Shown: positions 24,374-34,974 of the stretch, piece by piece
How positions within the stretch are numbered: the first letter of the stretch is position 1
Layout: every line of letters starts with the position of its first letter
DNA from: Neoscytalidium dimidiatum
Lineage: Eukaryota > Ascomycota > Dothideomycetes > Botryosphaeriales > Botryosphaeriaceae
DNA: 64,000 bases
Assembly (NCBI GenBank): GCA_037367355.1
Contig: CM074702.1
Span: 620,001 to 684,000, forward strand
Direction: 5' to 3'
Position numbers and translations under genes: made by a program
Notes under the pieces: model-generated
What the model saw: only the letters and a program-made list of their open reading frames with translations
Database searches by the model: none
What the model was told of the DNA's origin: nothing

Positions 24374-26487
24374 CTACTCCTCGTACCCCGAGAACTGGTC
24401 CACCGGCCGGCCGTTCATGCGCAGCCGGTACAAGCAGGCCCAGTCCCTGCCCCAGGTCCCCGTCACCCGCACCACCGCCTTGTTCACCGGGTGCTGGGTG
24501 AGGAGCTCCGAGTTCAGGTCGAACGCCTGAACGTGGTTCAAGGCGTCGACCCGATACTCAAAGCTCCCCACCCGCACGAAGGCGGGGCCGGGCTTGTTGT
24601 CGTCGCTGTCGGATGCGAAGGCCGCGCGGACCCCCTCATCCTCCACCTCCACCCACAGCTCCATCCCCCTGGGAGCACTCCCGATGTCGAGAGTGCCGTC
24701 CCGGGGGATGTGCTCCACCACGAGAGTCTCCGGCACGATCTTGTGCGGCATGATGATGCCGATCTGTGCCTGACCGGATCCCGGAGACCTCGCCGCGCAC
24801 CAGCAGTCCGTCGGCTCCTCCCAGCCAACGAGAGCTGCGGCGGGCGGGAGGTCTCCAGGGATCCAGGTCAGCTTTTGGAGAGCTCTCCTGGTGAGGCCGC
24901 GAGAGGCCATTGTGGGGGAGGTGAGGTGGGGGTCCACCACGGCCCCCAAGCTCCGGGAGAAGAAGTTGACCGAGTGGAGGGCGGACCACGCATTCTCCAG
25001 CAACAGGCTGGTTGCCATGGTGCTGAGTTGCCCCTTGGGCAACCTGCCGACAAGGAAACCCTCATCAGCATGGTCGAAGGCGACTCCAAGCTTCCGGTTC
25101 CAAGCTGACTCCATGTCAGTCAGCCTGGTCTCCAGACGCTTGAAGTCGTCCTCGATCATGCTGATGAAGGTTTCCTTGTCGACAAATGCGTGGTCCTTGA
25201 TGGCCTCCCGGAGCTTGGGGTCGACTGTGTCCGACAGGTAGGCGTCTAGGTGAGCTTTGTTGTGCTTCCAGAAGTCGGTCCATGAGGGTGCATTGCTGGA
25301 ACCGCCACTGGTGAGACCCTCTTGGGCGAGGTTGTCGCGTAGTGCATGCCAGAAGGCGCCAGGGATCTCATTACGGCCGGTCTTTGGGTTGTAGGTGAGC
25401 ATGACGTTATCCGGGACCTTGCGTTTAAGGAAATCCATATCCTCTTCGAGAAGTCCGACCTTGTTCTGGACTTGGATGACATTGTTGTAGAGTGAATTGA
25501 ATTTACCATGCTGGCCGTCAGAGATAGGGAAAGGTTCGATGGAAGGGCTTGAGCCGGTCAGGTAGTGGGCGACCTGGGAGGAGCGCTCATGCATGTACTC
25601 GGAGACGGTGACGTCGTGGAAGAACACGGCCCTGACGGACAGGTCGAACATGAGATAGAAGAAGACAAGGGAGAAGATAAGGCCGAGGAGCATTGCACTG
25701 AACCTGGAGATGGTGGAGAGGATGGAGAAGATAGGAGTGAAGATCTTCTTCAGAACGCGGCGGGCAACATTGTACCAAGCCGGAGTATGGATGGCCCAAG
25801 CAACGAACGCAGTCTCACGAAGATCGTTCCAGCTCTGGCCAAAACCGAAAGAACTGGCGTGAGTGTCACGCGTCGGAGGGCGGCCGTCGTTATTCGCGGC
25901 GATATCGGCAGGAGGATTACCGTCGTGGGAGGGAGACAAACGGTGGAAGCTGTTGTTGGAGGAGCTAGTCGTAGTGGATGTGTGGTTTGAATGCTCAGAT
26001 GCCTCGGGAATGTTCGGAAGAATGACGGCGGCGTCGTCTTCGCCCTCAGCAAGCCTGCGGATAGCGGAAGCACGAGCCCGCTCGCGCTGCCTGGTGAAGG
26101 AAGTGGCGAAACCTTGCTGAGCAGTGGGAGCCTCCATGTCTTCAGGCGGAGAAGACAGACGTCCATCGGAACCAGTAGAGCCGTAGGCCTTGGAAGAAGA
26201 GATGCGAGTGGAGACAAGACGTCCAGCTTGACCGGCATTGGTGGGGGAGTTGGATCTACGATCGACATGGCGGTCACCGGCTTGAGAGCCAGCATCAGAG
26301 CCGATAACGCTAGGGGTGCGAGCTGCAATCCGCGTAGAACGGCGAGGCGTAGCCATTTCAGGAGGTGCGCTGGGAGTACGAGAGCCGACGCTCTGAGCGC
26401 GAGAGGCGGATCCTACGAGAGAGTTAGAAGACGTCAAGAAGAGTAAGAGAAAATTGGAGACAAAGACTAACGGGTAGAAGGAGGCAT
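24374..26487 (-). CDS. SUN-domain nuclear envelope protein (Sad1-like)
   Basis: Two exons on the minus strand, 26487-26472 and 26412-24374, give 684 residues; the 59-base intron has a gttagt donor and a ttctaact branch site, and the first exon encodes only MPPSTR. The first 230 residues are polar, Ser/Arg/Pro-rich and probably nucleoplasmic. One hydrophobic segment near residues 240-262 (MLLGLIFSLVFFYLMFDLSV) should cross the inner nuclear membrane. A helical, coiled-coil-like region follows, then a carboxyl SUN domain from roughly residue 505 (SLLLENAWSALHSVNFFSRS, WCAARSPGSGQAQIGIIMP, HIPRDGTLDIGSAPRGMELW, DWACLYRLRMNG). SUN proteins pair with KASH proteins to form LINC complexes that tie nuclei and spindle pole bodies to the cytoskeleton. 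An unspliced frame stays open far upstream through the leader repeats. Confidence 0.9.
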
Positions 26488-28015
26488 TGTTACAGATGGA
26501 GTGTGATGATAGAATGTGTGAGGTTGAGACAGTCGTCAAATGGAGTGTGAGAGGGTGTGTATGATTGAAGATCTTGCTGATGTGTACAGTCAAAGATCTT
26601 GTTAATTGATGTGACGGTTGGAAGTGTGGTGTCGAGGATCTTGTTGATTTGGGTGTGATGAGAGAGGGCGTGTGATTGAAGATCTTGCTGATTGATGTGT
26701 ACAGTCGAAGATCTTGCTGATTGATGTTTGGTGGAATGTGTGCAGTCAAAGACTTGCTGATTGATGTGTAATGAGGTGTGTGTAGTCGAAGATCTTGCTG
26801 ATTGATGTGTGGTGGGATGTGTGTATGGGCGAAGATCTTGTCGTTCGGAGTGTGATGATAGAAGGTGTACGGTAGAGGATCTTGTCGATCGTTGTGTGAT
26901 GGCAGGAGGAGGTTTGTGGTTGAGGATCTTGTCGATCGTTGTGTGATGGTAGGATGAGGTGGGTGTGGCGGGTGTGGTCGAGAGAGTTTTTGGTTGGAGT
27001 GTGGTGGTATGGTGTGTGTGGTGGAGACCGAGGAATTGGTGTTGATGGGATGTGATTTTGGGGGTAGTCGATGGAGAATGATCGATTACACGAGGCAACC
27101 GATGAGAGATCGACTGAATGGGTTGTAGAGGGAAGGAGGAAAGAAGAGTTGGTGCTCAGACAGAGCAGGATTTTGTATGAGGGCCTCGCCGCACAATTGC
27201 ATATGGAAACAATAGGAAACAACAGCGGAAAAACTCGGGGGCCGGTGAATAGAGACAATAAGACAGTTACCTACGTGACGCAGAATGAAATGCCGATTTC
27301 ACTCTAGGCAGAAATCTCACAGGATTTCGGGGACTCGTCCACCTAGCGCAGAGAATACAATTGCGCCGCAATTCAGACAGCGTAGCAGAAACGCTGTATA
27401 GCGGTCAAGGAGAAGGCGGAGGTAACAATGGCCCGAATATACAGCAGCTTCCTTGACATGTCCAGGGAACAAAGGACCTTAATAAAGGCAGCATCGTCCA
27501 GGCATAGGACAGCGCAAGGCGAAGCAACGCAGTCGCCGCTTGCGGACGCGAAGGTAGACTCGACGTTACAAAGCTCAGGGCGTGCAGGGAGCGGGCGCGG
27601 CGCGGAAAGCGGAAGGCGCAAGCAGGCGGGCGTCGCGATGCGCGATGTTTTGGTGTTTGGTGTTGCGACGCGTCGGCCGGGAGAAGCCCGCGAGCGAGCG
27701 CTCGGGTGCGATCCGCCCGCGCGAATGCGCGCGCGCCACAGCGGCGCATGACGCCACAGGCCATCGCCGCTCCAGCTTTTACGCTTGGTCTGGAAGGGAA
27801 GCTCTGGGCAGCGCGCCGAAACGCACGGGGCGCCCAGAGACTAGTATTAGGATCCACAGCCTGTGCAGGTGGGTTGCCCTCCGCTCATTTCCCCTCCAAA
27901 CGCCCCAAGCTACATATATCCACCCGCGCACTCCAGCTCAGCTCAGCTCCCCGCTGTCTGTCGTTTTTTTTTCCCTCTGCTCACTCTACCTGCTGCACTC
28001 TCCAATTCTGTCACA
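26488..28015. promoter_or_regulatory. Divergent promoter region, SUN gene and UDP-glucose epimerase
   Basis: 1.5 kb between two head-to-head start codons. The SUN side carries the GATCTTG repeat array (26570-26935). The epimerase side is GC-rich with CG runs near 27,700-27,740, a TATATAT-like string near 27,913 and a CT-rich leader directly before the ATG. No gene recognised inside. Confidence 0.6.
26570..26935. repeat. GATCTTG tandem repeat in SUN gene leader
   Basis: Ten copies of GATCTTG or a close variant start near 26570, 26595, 26637, 26681, 26710, 26751, 26791, 26834, 26878 and 26924. Most lie 40-46 bases apart, with two shorter intervals (25 and 29). Several units share GAAGATCTTGCTGATTGATG. 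The block lies about 80-450 bases before the SUN start codon. Confidence 0.85.
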
Positions 28016-29416
<1,401 letters not shown>

Positions 29417-29704
29417 GTAACTGCTGGTCGAGCTGGGCTGGCCAAGGCGGGAGAACATTCTGATGGCAATTACCATATTATAGCATAGTTTGTTGGTATA
29501 CCAGCGTCGCGTTCGGCAGTGGAACACATGTTCTAATTAGGAGAGCTGAGGACGGACGCAAGTTTCAAAAAGAAATGAAATAGATTCAATGATATAGATT
29601 GATGCGCAGGGGCGCACCGGTACCTTGAAACCACCGATGACGACTGTGTTTTTGGGGCTGTCGGAGTTTGCTCGCGCTTTGACTCACCGCGACAGTAATT
29701 CTCG

Positions 29705-31225
29705 ATGCAGCCCACCACGAAATTGTTGCCCCGCCGCATCTCCAGCGCATCCCACTTGAGAACTGCGCACCGCAACGCACTCGGCCGCGCACGAACAAGC
29801 AAGCTATCCACGTCATTTCTCTCGCCTGCAATCGCGTTTCAAGCTCGTCCTCCACTACGCCTCATCCGTCCTGTTCTCATACCTGCCCGCAATATGGCCA
29901 CCGTCACCTCATTCGACGAGCCCGTCCTCTCGATCCTTCAGCGCTCGTATCCCGACGCTGGGGCCGCCGCCGACTCCGATGCCGTCAAGCTCTCGAGCGC
30001 GATTTTCAAGAACGTGCAGTACACCGATGCTGAGAAGACCGAGATCACGCAATGGCTGATTACCTCCTCCCACGTTGGCTCCGCTACTGAGGATGAGGCT
30101 AAGCGCGCTGAGCGTCTATCTTCCTTGAACACCCACCTGTCCACTCGTACGACTGTACTCGGAGCTAAGCCCTCTGTGGCTGATGTTGCTCTGTACGCGA
30201 AACTGGCCCCGGTCGTCTCGAAGTGGTCTCCGGAGGAGAGGACAGGCGAGCAGGGCTACCACCACATCGTGCGCTTCGTCGACTTCGTTCAGAACGCCCC
30301 GGTATTCGGGCTGAAGCTTGGCGAGGCGGAGAAGGTCAAGGTCGACCAGAACGATGTCAAGTTCACCATCAAGCCCATTGATGCCAAGGCCGAGAAGGAG
30401 CGCAAGAAGAAGGAGAAGGAGGCTGCGGCGGCCGCAGCTGCTGGTGCTACACCCGCCTCGGCGACCAGCGGCGAGGGTAAAGGTAAGAAGGATAAGGCAA
30501 AGGAAGAGGTCGAGAAGGCTGGGGAGGCGGCTGCTGCTGCCGCCACCGGCAAGGAGGGCAAGAAGAAGGAAAAGAAGGAGAAGCAGCCCAAGCAGCAGAA
30601 AGCTGCGCCGGCCGAGAAGCCGCTGTCGCCTGCTCTCATCGACCTCCGCGTCGGTCACATTTTGAAGGCCGAGAGGCACCCCAACGCCGACAGCCTGTAC
30701 GTCTCTACCATCGCTGTTGGTGACGCGCCCGGCACCGAGAACACTTCAGAGTATGAGGGCCAGGTCGTTAGGACCGTGTGCTCCGGCCTGAATGGCCTGA
30801 TCCCGCTCGAGGAGATGCAAAACCGCAAGATCGTGGCCGTCTGCAACCTCAAGCCTGTCACAATGCGCGGCATCAAGTCGTGCGCCATGGTACTTGCTGC
30901 CTCACCCAAGGTCGCCGAAGGCGAGGACAGCCACAAGAGCCCTGTCGAGCTCGTCAACCCGCCTGCCGAGTCCAAGGCCGGTGATCGGGTCTTTTTCGAG
31001 GGCTGGGAGGGCGAGCCTGAACCCGTGCTTAACCCCAAGAAGAAGGTATGGGAGACTCTCCAGCCCGGCTTCACGACGACCGAGAGCCTCGAGGTCGGTT
31101 TCGAGGTCGGCGATGTACCGCAGCTCGCTGGTGAGGGCGCGGAGAAGAAGACTGGTCTCGCAAAGCTGAAGACCGCCGCTGGCCTTTGCACCGTCCCGTC
31201 GCTCAAGGGCGCTACCGTTCGGTAA
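29705..31225 (+). CDS. Arc1-like tRNA-binding aminoacyl-tRNA synthetase cofactor
   Basis: Single-exon frame of 506 residues. Layout: residues 64-about 210 form a GST-C-like helical domain used to dock synthetases; 210-310 is a Lys/Ala/Glu-rich linker (KAEKERKKKEKEAAAAAAAG) that in Arc1 binds tRNA non-specifically; from residue 311 an EMAP-II-like OB-fold tRNA-binding domain (LIDLRVGHILKAERHPNADS, VRTVCSGLNGLIPLEEMQNR, VCNLKPVTMRGIKSCAMVLA). Two in-frame starts exist. The upstream ATG at 29705 adds 63 residues with ten Arg, two Lys and no acidic residue, a strong mitochondrial-presequence look; the ATG at 29894 (MATVTSFDEP) gives a 443-residue cytosolic form and has the better context (A at -3, G at +4). 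Both forms may be made. Confidence 0.88.
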   Translation: MQPTTKLLPRRISSASHLRTAHRNALGRARTSKLSTSFLSPAIAFQARPPLRLIRPVLIPARNMATVTSFDEPVLSILQRSYPDAGAAADSDAVKLSSAIFKNVQYTDAEKTEITQWLITSSHVGSATEDEAKRAERLSSLNTHLSTRTTVLGAKPSVADVALYAKLAPVVSKWSPEERTGEQGYHHIVRFVDFVQNAPVFGLKLGEAEKVKVDQNDVKFTIKPIDAKAEKERKKKEKEAAAAAAAGATPASATSGEGKGKKDKAKEEVEKAGEAAAAAATGKEGKKKEKKEKQPKQQKAAPAEKPLSPALIDLRVGHILKAERHPNADSLYVSTIAVGDAPGTENTSEYEGQVVRTVCSGLNGLIPLEEMQNRKIVAVCNLKPVTMRGIKSCAMVLAASPKVAEGEDSHKSPVELVNPPAESKAGDRVFFEGWEGEPEPVLNPKKKVWETLQPGFTTTESLEVGFEVGDVPQLAGEGAEKKTGLAKLKTAAGLCTVPSLKGATVR

Positions 31226-32349
31226 TTTGGAGATAGGGAAATGGGGGAAGACGTCATTGTCGGGGTGACATATGAAATGAGATAGCGGGGCTTTCTGAGA
31301 TCTGCCTCCAATCAAAAATTACGAATAGAAAGAGCTGAATACACTACAAAAATCTCCAAAAAGCCCACACAACGTGACTGTATTTGTCCTTCTAAGATCG
31401 ACTAAACATTTCTCGTGGTATACGATTTCTAACAGCTCTCGTGTTGCTTTTCGAGCTTTCCAAAGATAGTAGCTACTGCTTTCGTTAATAAGCATAAGGA
31501 TCATCTGCCGCTCAAACACTACCCTGGACAAATAGCAACGCCGCAATTAAAGCGCCATTTCGCTCAAATGCCCATCACGAGCAGCCAGCAACACACTGCT
31601 AGAGCCAGAGAGATTGGGGTTACGCGTCCTTGTCTGATCGAATTCGCGCCACTGATGTCGACAACTCGGATCCTGTGGTTAAGCGGAATTGCGATGTGAC
31701 CTTGAGGCAGGCACCGCTATGGCAACATCGCTCGCTAACGCCAAAACGTTCGCTAGCTCGAGAAATTTATCGAGTACAAGATGAGCGAGCTGACTGAGCA
31801 AATTCACCATGTAAAGGCATAAGAAATGGAGTAGATACTGTGGTCAGTTTGACCATTTTCTTGGCAAGAGTCAACCTTGGGTATTAGAGCATTACAGGTG
31901 CTCTCTCTTTCTTAACCCATTCTGTATGTGCAATTATCTAATGTGAAATACAAGCTAGTATCAACTCTATCATTACCAATTACAGTTTCTGTATTAACTT
32001 ACAGCTACAAATTGAATGATCTTAACTTAGAAGGTGGCTGATATTTCGGACATACTTCACGTTCATTGCTGAATACATCAACAATCCAACATATTTCCCG
32101 TGACATGTTTTGTGATTAGTCCTTGTTTTTCTGTACCTGGAAATCCAATAGCTTTCCTTCTGCATAGTTTGCTGTTATGATTGAATGAGCATCAACATCA
32201 TGAATTCGCTGTTTTCTTAACCTCTATTAGGCTTTCTTATTCTTTGAAACTCTGCCTTGTGCAACAAATAGCCTGACAACTAGCTTTCCGGAGCATCTCT
32301 TGGATTGTGCTAAACTAGTATGTACACACCCCTATCGCGCCACCACTCC
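31226..32349. other. AT-rich intergenic region between convergent genes
   Basis: 1.1 kb between the ends of the Arc1-like and NDUFS4-like genes. AT-rich from about 31,770 with no frame of note; holds the two 3' trailers and nothing else I can recognise. Confidence 0.5.
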
Positions 32350-33131
32350 TTACTTCGTCCGAATGATCTTTAGCTTCTTGGGGCTGTGCAAGAAGTTGTT
32401 GGCATACGCCTTAGGGACGATTCTCCTCTCGTTGGGTTCCTGAACGAAGTATTCATAACCCTGTTTCTCTGCGAAAGCGATGGCATCTTCCTTGCTCTTG
32501 AAGAAAATACGCTCGCCCTGCATGAAATCGGCAGTTGACTGCCAGCCCATCAAGGGATTCTCCCATCTGTGACCCTTAGGAAGAGGGTCCCAGTCCATCT
32601 GCCAATGATGCGAGTGCCAGTCACCGGATTGAGTGGCGGGCTTGGAGGGCTTATAGATGCTTTGGGGTCCGTCAGTAGGGTTTCACGAGCCATTGGCGCC
32701 AGAGAGCATACCGGACGGTGCGGGCTTGAAGATCCACTGGAGCGCCGGACAGAACAGCAGCCGGGACGACCTGGCCGGGCTCGCTGCCATCCATGACGCG
32801 CTTAGGGATGGGTGAGAAGGTCCTGGGGCGCGGTCAATACCCGGTATTATCTATATCGCCTCCCATTGGCTGCTCACGAGGTGCGGTAGTCCACATGTAC
32901 GTTGTAGTCGGGGTTGTGCTTGGCCATGGCCTCAGAGGGACCCTCATCGGTGAGAGCTGAGGTGGGGTCGCCTGCCTTCACGCCGGGCTTGTCGGCGGAG
33001 GACGTCGCCGGCGCGGGCTCGATGCTGCCCCCAGTGGTGTCGCTGTAGAAACGGCGGGCGGGGAGGCTGAGAGGCTTGGAGACGGGGCGAGAGGCTGCGG
33101 CGAGCAGCCGGGAGCTCAATGACCGCTGCAT
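32350..33131 (-). CDS. Complex I 18/21 kDa Fe-S protein 4 subunit (NDUFS4/NUO-21)
   Basis: Three exons on the minus strand, 33131-32878, 32822-32712 and 32659-32350, joined by 55- and 52-base introns, give 224 residues. The amino end (MQRSLSSRLLAAASRPVSKP, then LSLPARRFYS) is a typical cleavable mitochondrial presequence. The conserved domain occupies about residues 110-224: VRIYKPSKPATQSGDWHSHH, RWENPLMGWQSTADFMQGE, FKSKEDAIAFAEKQGYEYFV, and a basic end PKKLKIIRTK in the place where animal NDUFS4 has its RVSTK phosphosite. The subunit helps assemble and stabilise the NADH-oxidising N-module of respiratory complex I in the inner mitochondrial membrane. It shares its upstream region with the ATP synthase subunit f gene. 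Confidence 0.92.
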
Positions 33132-33427
33132 TGCTGGGGCGGGCTTCGTGGGAGGCGCGGCGTGGTGTAATGGCTCGGAGAAGCACGTCTGTGATGTAGG
33201 TCGCCGCTTCCTCCATGGCCGGCGGAACGGTCCCAGGCCTGCCAAGACCTCAGAGCCGCCGTTTTAGCGCAGCAACACTTCCTGCGACCTCATCGACCTT
33301 TGCAGCTTGCTATCGCAGCACACACACCCCAACCATCTCCGCTCCACGCCAATGTACGACTTCCGCATTCCAACTATCTTGCCATTGCCGTCTCATGCCG
33401 ATACTGACCGAGTCCAGACCCGTCGAG
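33132..33427. promoter_or_regulatory. Shared promoter of two respiratory-chain genes
   Basis: Only 296 bases separate the start codons of the NDUFS4-like (minus) and ATP synthase subunit f (plus) genes. Any core promoters and both leaders must fit here, making co-regulation likely. No specific motif is assigned. Confidence 0.7.
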
Positions 33428-34053
33428 ATGAGCTTCATCGCCAAGCGCGGTCTTTCGACCCTCGTTCCTCCCAAGGTACGCTCCCCTGCTGCATACCCTC
33501 GCACCATCGCTAATTGAACCTGCTAGATCGCTTCTCCAACTGTGAGTTTCCTGCCATGATCGTCATGTTGCCCCGCGACGACCCCTCGACCAGCAGAGCG
33601 AAATCGGTCCACAAGGAAAAGCCGGCAAATCCGCGATTTCGATGCGGCTTGCTGCCACCAGCTTATGAGATGGACGTGGACTGACGGATGGAAAAGGCCA
33701 TCGGCGGCGCTCAGGATGCTGTCCGCATGCAGCGCGTCGTGAGTTTCTACGAGAAGCTCCCCCGCGGCCCCGCTCCGGCACCGCAGCCCAAGGGCCTCAT
33801 TGAGAGGTACCAGGCCCGGTACTTCGGCAAGAACCCCTCGGCCATGCGTAAGACTTCCAATGCAATCTGTCTTCAATGCAGTGCACGCAGGTTAACGCGT
33901 GGCAGCTCTCGTCCATCTCATTGGCGGTCTTATCGTCATTGGCTACGCTCAGAACTACTACTTCCATCTGCGTAAGTCCACGTTATGCTCTGATGACAAG
34001 CACGAAGGTTGTCTGACAAATCTGCAGGCCACCACAAGAACAACGCTCACTAG
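33428..34053 (+). CDS. ATP17: Mitochondrial F1Fo-ATP synthase subunit f
   Basis: Five small exons, 33428-33475, 33527-33541, 33697-33847, 33906-33971 and 34028-34053, give a 101-residue protein. It begins MSFIAKRGLSTLVPPKIASP, contains YEKLPRGPAP and YQARYFGKNPSAM, a single membrane helix (LVHLIGGLIVIGYAQNYYFH) and ends HHKNNAH, all closely matching fungal subunit f (Atp17) of the membrane Fo sector. The second exon is only 15 bases (IASPT), which explains why no long frame marks the gene. All donors are gta/gtg forms with good consensus except the short exon, whose boundaries were set by homology-like continuity. Confidence 0.9.
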
Positions 34054-34974
34054 ACGTGTGCGCATTAGAGCAGGGGTCAAAGCATTGGGTGACGGTTGCG
34101 GTGTGTAAATATCCCGGAATGTACCATCGAGTCTGAAGCCCGTGTCTCGCAGGGCTAGCCCCCTGTTGCCGTTAGTCGTATGCCGTGAATGCAAAACGTG
34201 AGATGTGGATTCTGTGAGATGTCGCGCAAGCCTCCTTGCCTTGACGCCGGCCGTCGCAACGCCCGCCTCGCGCGGCCGGATCGGCGGCGCGGTTACGCAG
34301 CTGAGGCACAGTGCGCATGCGGGCGTGGACGAGGTGACGGCTCGGGAGCGCTGGCAAAGGGAAGCAAAGCGCTCCCGCAGCGATCGTCTGGGCAGCCGCA
34401 AGAGCTCAGATCCCCCGGTGTTCGGTGGTGCTGAGTGCCCATGTAAGGCTATGCTGCTAGAGGCGGGCGGATGCTTGGCGGCGTGTGCTCTGCTGTTGCA
34501 CTCCGTCCGGCTAACGTACTCTTCCAGCTGCGCTGCGACCCCTTCAACGGAACCACCACCTCCCTCGACTTCGGCGCATCTCAAGGCCACGACGCCTCCG
34601 CTCCTCCTCCCCCGCCTCGGCTTCACCCACCCGGAGCCTCTTCCCTCTCGCCACACGGCCGCTTCTAGCCCGCGCGTCACTCCACTCCGCGTCGTTTTTC
34701 CGACGGCAGCTCCACCCCGGCGCGAGCTTGCTCCATCGCCAAGCAGTCGACGTCTCGCGGAAGCGCATACTTATTACCCGTGGCGACTACCAAGGCTTGA
34801 CCATAGGTATATATGCCGCGCTCTCCTGCTGCACGCGCATGCAGTCCCGGTCCGCCGGCCGAGGGCTCTAGTGCTTGCGGCCACACCACCTCTCCAGCAC
34901 ATGCACCTGCATCAGCAGACAAAGACACCCGTTCTGACGGCGCATTTTCTGTCGACACAGTTTCGCGACTTGTT
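34054..34974. other. Intergenic between subunit f and disordered-protein gene
   Basis: GC-rich; open frames on both strands are composition-driven and lack recognisable similarity. Carries the leader and promoter of the following gene. Confidence 0.45.

Noticed and set aside
26570..26935. CRISPR-like array
   Set aside because: Spacing is irregular (25-46 bases), the between-unit sequence is itself related, the genome is eukaryotic, and no cas genes are present. It is an imperfect tandem repeat.
30116..30679. Antisense leucine-rich, membrane-like frame inside the Arc1-like gene
   Set aside because: It is the complement of the Lys/Glu/Ala-rich linker, which reads as Leu/Phe-rich on the other strand; no independent support.
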